Of a DNA stretch of 64,000 nt, positions 56,392 through 64,000 are shown one piece after another (within the stretch, counting starts at the first letter, position 1; every line of letters begins with the position of its first letter). Both the position numbers and the translations under genes were made by a program. The notes beneath the pieces were generated by a model. That model ran no database searches and was not told where the DNA came from. It saw only the letters and a program-made list of their open reading frames with translations. Source of the stretch: Lasiosphaeris hirsuta (taxonomy: Eukaryota; Ascomycota; Sordariomycetes; Sordariales; Lasiosphaeriaceae); the NCBI GenBank assembly GCA_030549175.1, contig JAUKUA010000002.1:3162001-3226000 (forward strand). Reading direction: 5' to 3'.

Positions 56392-57849
56392 TTACTCATC
56401 CTTTGGGTTGACAAAGGGCTCCGTGGCACCGGCTGCGGCATCGGGGTTTCTGAAGATGACGTTACGGGTCTGTAAAGAGAACCTGTTAGTAAACGATGAC
56501 CTCCTAGATAAGACCGGGGGTAACACACCAAACCCAATGTCAGATGAATGCCCGCCGGCGCAACCGTGATGGTCTCGACCGGCTGGCCCCCGGCCACCAT
56601 GGCCACGATATTCTTCGCCGCAACCGCGGCCTGGACCGAGCCAGGCCTGGCCGCCTTGTGCGCGCCGGTATCCGCAATATCGCCCACGGCAAAGAGATTC
56701 GAGAACCTCTCGTCGTTGAACTGCAGCGTCGGCCGCACGCGGATGAAGCCATTCCGGGGGTTCACCACACCGCCGCCGTTGCCCAGCCCCGCCAAAAACT
56801 GATTATTCGGCGTCTGGCCCGTCGCCACCACCGCAAAGTCGGCCGGCACCTCGCGCCCGTCCTGCAGGAGCACCTCAAACCTCTCGCCGTCGGTGGGGAA
56901 ACCGCCCTCGGGCACCACGGCGCGGCTGCCGAGGACCGTCTCGACGCCCAGCTCGCCCAGGCGCGCCTTGATCAGGCCGCTCAGGCTCTCGTGATAGAAG
57001 GGCATCAGCTGCGAGTGCGAGTGCACCAGCGTGACACGCTTGCCCGGGTACACCTCTTTGAGATCGCACGCCATCTGCACGCCGACGGCGCCGCCGCCGA
57101 TCACGACGATGGATTCCGCGCGCGCCAGACCCGCCTGGTAGGTTTGCAGGTACCGCACCGCGCCCGGCTTATCGTCGCTCGGCATCGTCCCCGGCGGCGT
57201 CAGCCGCGTGCCGGTTGCAGCGACCAGGTAGTCAAAGGGGACCACCGTCGACCGGTCCCACGCCCGATCAAGCGTGACGTCCGTCGTGGTCAGAGAGAGC
57301 ACCTTGGCGCGGATGACTTGGTGGCGCGCGTCGGTGAAGAGGTGCGTGTATGGAATGAAGGCTTTGTGTTCATGCGACGGGAGGATGGCGAACCGGGGCT
57401 AGGGGGGGGGGGGGGGGGGGAGGGGTTAGTTGGGGTGTTGGCAGCGGATATGGGGGGAAGGGGACGGACAAAAGCGAAGAGGTGGTGGAAGTGACTGTGG
57501 GGTTCAATGAGGAGGACCTGTGGCCGGTTTTAGTGAGGTCCGAAGTTCGGGTTGGTAAGAACTTATTACACGATGCGTTGCTGGGAGCAGGCTGGCGAGC
57601 TCCTTTGCTGCGCTCTGGGGTTGGAATCATTAGTTCGTGGCTCTTCTCTAGTGAGAGATCAGAAGGAGATCTCATCAGAAGACTCACTATGCCGACATAG
57701 GACCCCCCGACCACCACCACATTCTTTAGCGCCGCCATATTTGCGTCGTTGACTTGGACGGTTGTTGAAGACGTCCACCAAATGGCGAGGGCGAGAATGA
57801 GAGTAAAAACAAATGCATTCGACTTGGAAAACTCTGAAACTTGCCTCAT
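56392..57849 (-). CDS. AIF-like FAD/NAD(P)H oxidoreductase with membrane anchor
   Basis: Minus-strand exons 57849-57688, 57614-57570, 57517-57470, 57398-56529 and 56469-56392 join in phase to 400 aa. An N-terminal membrane anchor (about 10-26, SNAFVFTLILALAIWW) precedes a two-dinucleotide-binding fold: FAD loop VVVVGGSYVG (44-53) and NAD(P)H loop VIGGGAVG (about 190). DYLVAATG and ATGQTPNN are typical, as is the FAD-binding end LFAVGDIADTG. It belongs to the AIFM2/FSP1-like family, which moves electrons from NAD(P)H to quinones; the exact role here is inferred. Exon 4 begins after an intron with C19 next to its acceptor. The 316-codon ORF on the plus strand is a shadow. The donor GTCCGT of exon 3 is unusual. 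Confidence 0.88.
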
Positions 57850-58222
57850 GGCTGTGGCGAGAGACAAGCTGGGGCTTTCGCTACTTATGAAAAATGGGGT
57901 TGCGAGCACATGAATCGGCTAGCTCGGTCGGAGATCTCGCTTCGTTGTTATGTTCTCGCATCGGAGAAGACGGTGAAACGCCGAGAGCGGCGAGTCAGCA
58001 AGGATGCCGGCCCCCGCCTTCGGGACCCGTCTCGGTTCGTCGGGGTTAAGGTTTAGCCTGTAAGAGCAAACCCTACTCCAAATCATCGCTCCTCAACCCC
58101 TTTTTCAACTCACCTTTTAGTCTCGATTCGAAAACACAGCGCCAAAACATGGTAGTTAAGAGCTGTAGATAATGCTAATGGATGCAGGTATCGCGACGTC
58201 ATCTCCAACCCTTGGTTGGTAC
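57850..58222. other. intergenic; AIF-like promoter and tyrosinase 3' flank
   Basis: About 370 bp between two minus-strand genes; nothing further recognised. Confidence 0.45.
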
Positions 58223-59556
58223 CTACTCGTAGATATAACATAACTTCCCCCCCATGCCGCCCATCGTGTTCATCAAATCCCTCGTCTTGACATCGCCGGC
58301 CAGAATGCCCAGGTTATTCGGATCATCCAGCGTGCCGTTCGCGCTCGCCGGCATGTTGTTCATGGTCTTGGTCATGCTCACCTCGGCCGTCCGCTTGACC
58401 AGGTCCTGCATCTGCCAGATCCACCACACGCGGTCGATCATGGAGTGGTGCAACCAAAAGACGGGGTCGCCGGGGCTGACGTAGAAGTCGCCGGCCGGGT
58501 CGCCGCTGACCGTATAGTGGCCCCCGGCGTGCACGCCCCACTTGCCCTGCGGGAACTGGCCCTCCATGACCGTCTGGAACCAGTACACGTTGCTGTTCTT
58601 GGTTATGAGGTCGAGTGTGTAGTTGGCTGTCGTCACCGCCGCCGCGTTCTTGTTGACGTCGCGCCGCAGGCACCGCGGGTTGTACCCGAATCCGTCCGAG
58701 CGCGGGTTGCGCGTCACCGTGATCGACGGCGCGATGGGCCCGATGTTGACCGACATGCTGTGTCGTGTCGCGTTAGCAATCATCATCACTCTGTTCTATA
58801 TCGTTGGCTAACCGACTTCCGAAACGGTCCCGTCGTCACGCACCCTCCGCCGTCACCGGGCGGGATCACGTTGTAGGGCCGGGGTGCCCCAGGGATCTGG
58901 ACGCCGGCGTGCTGTACCTTGGCGCCGTTGCCGCCCATGCTAAACTCGTTGCCGTTGAAAAGCGGCGAGTTGACGGGGTCCTTTGCGTAGCGGTCCCAGT
59001 TCCAGTACTGCACAAATCACGTTAGCGACCTTTGAACTTCAAGTTGTGTAGTGGGAAAGGAGAGCAGATACCGGTTGGTATCCCTTGTAGCCACACTCGG
59101 TCCGGAGGGCATTCTCATAATGCCAGATGTAGTACCGGTGCCATGGTAGGAAGAATGTCGACCCGTGGTTTCTCGGGGTCTGCTGGATGTGGACCACCAC
59201 GTAGTCGTCAAACCTGCTCTTCGCGCCAGGGGCTATGGACGAAGTCAGGGCAGGCTTAGACTGGAGACACAGCACGGCGTCTGTGTACTCCTTGCGCTCT
59301 GGCTCGCCGAGGTCGCTCCTGAAAGCCTTTGTTAGCCTGCGACATGTGTGTCCCCAAAGACCAACACAGAACACACTCACCATTCCCTACGCCTGATGGC
59401 TGTTTCCACGGTGCAGTTTCCCTGGGGGTTCTTTGCGAGCCACTCCTTGAGCTTGGGTAAGGTGTCCTGTGCTAGTTTATCCACGGCATCGGGGGCATAC
59501 GGGCCCGCGGCTGAGACCCCGGCGATGATGGCCGCACCGAAGAAAGATCGAATCAT
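58223..59556 (-). CDS. secreted tyrosinase (type-3 copper oxidase)
   Basis: Minus-strand exons 59556-59381, 59318-59072, 59007-58817 and 58757-58223 join in phase to 382 aa. The N-terminus MIRSFFGAAIIAGVSAAG is a signal peptide. The copper-A site has H102 (VVHIQQ), H110 (NHGSTF) and H119 (PWHRYY); copper-B has H281 and H285 (HAGGH) and the HH pair at 308-309 (FWLHHSMID). The family oxidises phenols to o-quinones for melanin or secondary metabolism. At about 380 residues it is the short form without the C-terminal latency domain of mushroom enzymes. No partner melanin or peptide-maturation gene is seen next to it. The donor of exon 3 (GTCGGT) is weak but needed for the join GPFRN-MSVNIGP. Confidence 0.93.
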
Positions 59557-60559
59557 CTTGGACTGGAACCGGTGGCTATGAGGCGATCTGGCCTGCGCGA
59601 CAGCCCGCCGTGTCCTCGTGCTCGGAGACAGGTGCCGGGAGTCATAGCGATTATAACAAAGCCAATACGAACCAAAGCCATTTAACCAACACACTAGCGT
59701 AAGGCGTGCTGAACTCGGCAGAACGCCCGATACTCAACTCTTTCTGCATTGTGTGGCGTTGCCAAGCAGTCGGGTAAGTTGGACGGTTCGGCACTGGTGC
59801 CGGCGCTGAAAACGGAATGCTCTTCGCATTCTGACTGGCTGCAAGGAGAATAAGAATCCGGGGTGCATCCTCGGGGTCGAAGCGTAGGGCGCATCCGTCG
59901 TGTGCTACACAAACAACCAGCCGGGTCAACCGGCTCATTCAGACCACCAGCCTCTCATATGTCTCCGCCGCTATCAATATCAACGACCCCTTGTCATATG
60001 GGTAACGCAAAGCCCAATGATAGACAGCGGTGCTAATTGCTCTCGGCCAAGGTCGATGAGCACCATCGGATGGTCGAATGAAAGAGGCCCAATACAAACA
60101 CACGTTTTCCCGGATAGAGTGATCGTAGATCAACTTCTAGAAGAGAAGCACATATTTCTTTCGACAACATAAGCTAACAAGACATCAAGCCCTGCACTCA
60201 GCTGCCGAACAACCGAGAATTCTCCCAAGGTTGCGCACTTGGCAAGTGGTTGACGGTGGAGAGCCAATGAGGTGAAAGGTTTCTCCCGAAAGAGCGCCAT
60301 CAGAGGACGTGGATAACTAGATGGGTGATGTAGCCGGTATGCTGAATAAAACCGCAAATATCATTGGCGCAGCTAAGCAACAAGGGATGCCAAGCTGGCC
60401 CTCTCAAATACCAATTTGCTGCCTTCTCGGGTCCTTGAATAAGCTGCTGTCTAGTGCTTTGGGAGCGCCCCTGTTTTGGGCGTTCGGTATCTTTAGAAGT
60501 CTCTGGTACTTTACTGGGCCTTGAGGCGGATCATCTGCCAATAGAAACAGGAATCAGCA
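59557..60559. other. intergenic; tyrosinase promoter
   Basis: About 1 kb with no recognised gene. The right end meets the decayed transporter. Confidence 0.45.
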
Positions 60560-62090
60560 CATGGAGGTGGGCTTCGAAGATGGAACAGGTAACCTACAGC
60601 TAGCGGAAAGGATGCCACAAGGCTCAGGGATGCTGCGGCCAAGTAGATCAGCCAGACGTTACTCCATGGTATTGGTGATTTGCGGTATTACGGCCAGTCT
60701 TTCCGCCTCTTATAGGTTCTGTCTGATAAGCTATACTACTTGCTCCGGCGACCAGTTGAATGATTTCGGCTGCCGGAGTGTTGGGCAGAATAACCCTGAG
60801 CTTTTCCACGGCTGTGTTCTGGAGCCCTGTACCGGAGATGGCCAAGAAGAGGACCATGCCAAGGTCTTGAGCTGCAGCAGCCAAAAAGACCAGTCAGTAT
60901 TCTACAGGCTTTCGTACGAATATGATGAGTGATGCTTACCAACTGCCATAGCCCCAGTAGCATTAGCCGTCTCCTCGGCAGGAATAAGAGGCTGGACGAT
61001 AGTGAAGTCGGCCACTATGTAGCACCCCGCGCCAGCGCCAACGAGGACCGTGTAACTATAAATCCCAGGGTTTGTGGTGTCACTGTCCAAAGTGTCTGTG
61101 TTGGGAGTGGGACACACCCAGGCGCTAATAAGGGACCGCGCCTGGCCCAGGCCACTAAGCCAGTGCTCCAGCCCACCACCTATTTCCTCGCGCAGGTGCA
61201 AGACCATCTCCAAGATCTTGCACCCACTCTCAATAGCAGATAGTAGCAATAAAGCACCTTTCCACCACAACAATCTGTCATTGGGGACTATCAGTTCTTC
61301 ATCCGAGTTGCTCAACACCAAAAGTTTGTCGTGGAACACTAACACATGAGTGCGGTGCCACACAGAACCAACCCAGTTCCAATGATGTAGTTAGTTACCA
61401 GGGCGAAATCAGGGATAATTGAGAGAGAAGTACACCGTTAATCATGGATACGACCACCATGAACACGGTAAGCGGGAGCAACTGTATGCCCGCTTCAAGG
61501 GGCCCGTCGCCCTGAAATAGTTGTTGTCAGTGATCGAAATCGCTATCAACAGGAAGAGTTTCTTACCCGGACGAACTGAAAGCAGAGTGGAATGTAGTAA
61601 GTCATTGACTACGTTGATCGGTGTCAACATCAAGCTTGATGGGCGGGGAGTTCTGCTCACAAGAACCACTCCAGATGACAAAAACGCTTGAAGCTGCATG
61701 TTGACCAAGATAGGCCGCTTCAAGAAATGTGCTAGGTAGAGTCTATTTCCCCTCGATACCCAGTACTGAAACGATCGGAAAGACGCTGGTCAAGCTCCGC
61801 AGCGCAGCTTGTGGGCCCGAGTTCCATACGTACAGGCTACCGCCAATGTTATGGCCACGGTGAAGCAGGCGGAACCGAGCAGGAAAATAACAGTCATGGG
61901 CCAATCCATCATCATGATTCTCTCCTTCATCGAGGCTTCAGGCTTGAGGTCGATGGAAGGGAACAGGAAGAGGTAGACCGGCACGAAAACGGCACCTACG
62001 ACGAGGTTGATGCATGGAAAAGGAAGCAGAAGGCACCACTGAGTATAGCCATGTCGTTGCGGGCTGTATGGTGGTTGGGGCAAGGTCGAG
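60560..62090 (-). pseudogene. decayed MFS drug-transporter gene (DHA2/DHA14-like)
   Basis: Read on the minus strand from about 62,090, pieces of a 14-helix MFS transporter follow in order but in broken frames: INLVVGAVFVPVYLFLFPS, WPMTVIFLLGSACFTVAITL, LAHFLKRPILVNMQLQAFL, then GDGPLEAGIQLLPLTVFMVV, YTVLVGAGAGCYIV and QDLGMVLFLAISGT, and last SNVWLIYLAAASLSLV. Three introns still have proper borders. Lesions: a frame change at a G run near 61,748; about 245 bp of foreign sequence at about 61,095-61,340, after GTALMC and a TAG; and a shift near 60,665 before SNVWL. The N-terminal third is absent. The parent gene would have exported small molecules from the plasma membrane. Confidence 0.75.
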
Positions 62091-62099
62091 GGAGACTGG

Positions 62100-62559
62100 C
62101 ACGATTTCGAAGACGTTCATAAAACTCAAATCACCTTCCAAGATCGTAAACCTGGAGGGAGACGTATTGCGTTCTGCAATGCCGATTGACGAGGCGAGTC
62201 TTGTTGATGATTTTATCCAAGTAATTGACGATCTGTTTGATGAGGTCGCCAAGGGTGAGAAAGACTACTCGGCCTACATGGGCAGCTCGGTAAGTGAATA
62301 TCCGTTGGCTGCGCTACTGGGGAAAACCGGGTCGCTAACAATAGGTATTCGCAGGAGTATCATAGGATTACTAGCATCCAAACACCTTTGCTTGGCACAG
62401 CGGCGGTCCAACCCCCTTTGCGCCAATTTCGCAGAACCAGCCGCTGGAAGGAGGCTTCCAGGGATAGGGTCGTCGGCCTTTGGCAGTGCTGTGCCGCCGC
62501 CTGCTGCGGGAGTGAAGCGGAAGGCCGAGTCCGAGGTGATTGACCTGACGTTGGACTAG
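62100..62559 (+). pseudogene. 3' remnant of an unidentified gene with SUMO-interaction-like tail
   Basis: A frame with TFIKLKSPSKIVNLEGDVLR and DEASLVDDFIQVIDDLFDE ends at a sound donor (GTAAGT at 62290). After the intron no single frame works: one reads PTPFAPISQNQPLEGGFQG, another SSAFGSAVPPPAAGVKRKAE and ends ESEVIDLTLD, a hydrophobic-acidic end of SUMO-interaction type. A 1-bp shift near 62,460 would join them. The 5' end is missing or overlaps the decayed transporter. Family unknown; a real gene with unseen splicing cannot be excluded. Confidence 0.4.
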
Positions 62560-63782
62560 GGGGAATTGACCACCAGGCAGCCTTTGTCGGAATATGGGCT
62601 CGGAATGACAAGCGCGGAGTTCAAGTTGAGTGTTGTAACCGATCATCTAGGTTGAGTCGGCATTAGAGGATTCAAATGTAAAGCTGGCTGCTAGGTGTTT
62701 GAGTATAGTGTACGGAGTAATGATGTCCACAATGGATTCCCTAATTTTGTTCCCTTGAACTCGTTGAAGTTGTTCACCTTGTCGCTAGTCACTGAAAATC
62801 GTTCGCACTCGGCCTGGACCTGGACGCTATGGAGCTAACAACCCCCCCCCCCCCCCCAAGTCAGGCAAAGGTCAGTCACGAGACTCCTTTTTGGGCCATG
62901 ACTCCCCGGTCACTTTTGTCCTGTTGACGTCAGCTTGAACTTGGAAATTGGGATGTCAGCCGCGACTGCTTTGTCAACGGGAAGTGGCAATGGAGGGGGC
63001 GGGGCGAGTTGGGATGCCCAAACTTGAGAAATCGGTTATGGGATGCGCCTGACGGGATGGGGAGAGAAAAAAAAACGCTCTAAAAGTTAGGAAAGTGGCT
63101 CACGACAACCTCACCTATGGACAGGGGGAGAGGCCGTAGCCACCGGAGGCTGAGACGCGAAATGGCAGGCATTCTGGGAGGCTCTCAATCCCCCCCCCCC
63201 CCTTGTGGGACGCTCAGCCCCGGTCCATCACAATAATGCACAGAATTAAAATTTGGGATTGTCGCGGAGCTCGGATTTTACAGCAGGCCTCCCCCCCGAG
63301 ATTTAGTCTTTTGTAGGGAGTCTAGACAGGAAAGGGGATGGCCGGCAAGTCCAGGCGGCCTCTGCTCCAACCGTCGAGACTCTCGGGTCCGCGGGTGGCC
63401 TGCCCGCCCGCTCTCTCTGCGCCCCATGCATAGCCCCTCACTAGAATCCCCCTTCTGCCTGGCAGAGCCAATGGGGAACCTGCGACACCGAGGAAGTGGC
63501 GCTGGGGCAGCACTTCCGTCGCCTCGTGTCGCTGCAAACGCGTGGCGCTCGGGCGTGAATGGGCCTGCTTTCTGTCCTGACCACGCTGCCGTGAAAAATG
63601 AGGAATGAGCAGGTGGTGGCTATCTCCGCTCCTCCCTAACAGGCGACCTCAATGGCATCGCAGTCCTATATAGTTGCCGACAGCTCCTGCCCGCGGTGGA
63701 GCTGGCGGCGAGCATCGTCACACACCGAGGATTACTTATGCGCCCTCGGCCCCATCGCCATTCCGCACACGCCACAGTCACC
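62560..63782. other. intergenic; promoter of the nucleotidase
   Basis: About 1.2 kb. C16 lies at 62842-62857 and C13 at 63190-63202. There is no coding frame with features; short ORFs near 63,430 lack support. Confidence 0.45.
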
Positions 63783-64000
63783 ATGACAGTCCAATCCTTC
63801 ACCCGCGAGTGCCTCATCGCCGAGCTCGCCGTGCAGCGCGTATCCGCCCTCACCCGGCGCGTGCTCTCGTCGGCCATCAACCGGCGGCGCAACAGCCAAA
63901 TCTCCAAATCCGACGCGTCGCCCGTGACCGTGGCCGACTTTGCCGTGCAGGCGCTGATCATCAGCGCCGTGCACGCCGCCTTCCCCGACGACGGCATCGT
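63783..64000 (+). CDS. 3'(2'),5'-bisphosphate nucleotidase, MET22/HAL2-like (5' part)
   Basis: ATG 63783 opens a frame that runs off the window after about 72 residues. The start MTVQSFTRECLIAELAVQRV and the motif DASPVTVADFAVQALI, ending in FPDDGIV, match the N-terminus of the Li+/Na+-sensitive nucleotidases (yeast Met22/Hal2), which turn PAP into AMP in sulfate assimilation. The metal-binding GEE and DPIDGT motifs would lie beyond the edge. The opposite-strand ORFs are shadows. Confidence 0.85.
   Translation, partial: MTVQSFTRECLIAELAVQRVSALTRRVLSSAINRRRNSQISKSDASPVTVADFAVQALIISAVHAAFPDDGI

Noticed and set aside
56544..57494. 316-codon ORF on the plus strand
   Set aside because: It is antisense to the AIF-like flavoprotein and has no family features.
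1..64000. CRISPR arrays, bacterial operons, phage or plasmid elements
   Set aside because: No regularly spaced repeats, Shine-Dalgarno-led gene strings or integrases; introns throughout mark it as eukaryotic.

Overview
The window is nuclear DNA of a filamentous ascomycete, most likely a Sordariomycete. This is judged from short GT-AG introns of about 45-95 bp with CTAAC-type branch points, a PREG/PHO80 phosphate-control cyclin, HET-domain genes, a secreted tyrosinase and typical fungal codon use. No CRISPR, operon, ribosomal RNA or convincing tRNA was seen. Exon structures below were worked out by hand from splice signals, reading phase and family conservation.

Layout: 1-529 is the 3' end of an unidentified gene. 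2.3-4.1 kb is a CorA-like membrane protein. 5.4-6.9 kb (minus) is a delta-12 oleate desaturase. 10.4-12.8 kb (minus) is eIF3b, divergently paired with CCT2 (13.5-15.3 kb) across a 0.7 kb promoter holding three TGAGTCA sites. 16.5-17.1 kb is an FMN reductase. 18.1-20.0 kb is a broken HET gene. 21.2-22.1 kb is a short-chain dehydrogenase. 22.5-23.0 kb (minus) is a small conserved fungal protein. 24.2-25.2 kb is an uncharacterised secreted protein. 25.8-26.6 kb is an Erv2-like sulfhydryl oxidase. 27.3-28.4 kb is proteasome beta-1. After about 4 kb of leader-like DNA comes a PREG/PHO80 cyclin (32.6-34.3 kb) whose start codon is overlapped by a 6-codon upstream ORF.

From 35 kb the content is more lineage-specific: a Kelch membrane protein, a SET protein with a signal peptide, a tail-membrane protein of unknown function (minus), a 972-aa fusion of a trypsin-like GDCG domain with C2H2 fingers, an intact HET gene (minus), and a divergent kinase with many short exons (minus). 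Next are an AT-rich relic stretch (51.5-52.6 kb), a serine carboxypeptidase stopped by one amber codon (minus), a small secreted protein, an AIF-like flavoprotein (minus), a secreted tyrosinase (minus), a decayed MFS transporter (minus), a broken gene end with a SUMO-interaction-like tail, and the 5' end of a MET22/HAL2 nucleotidase running off the right edge.

Themes: housekeeping genes (translation, chaperonin, proteasome, lipid, redox) fill most of the left half, while the right half mixes recognition, secreted and decaying genes. Two unrelated genes (a HET gene and a carboxypeptidase) each carry TAG in place of a conserved Trp codon, the change expected from CpA-to-TpA mutation on the opposite strand. 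Runs of 11-21 G or C residues occur throughout, several inside introns next to the 3' splice site.
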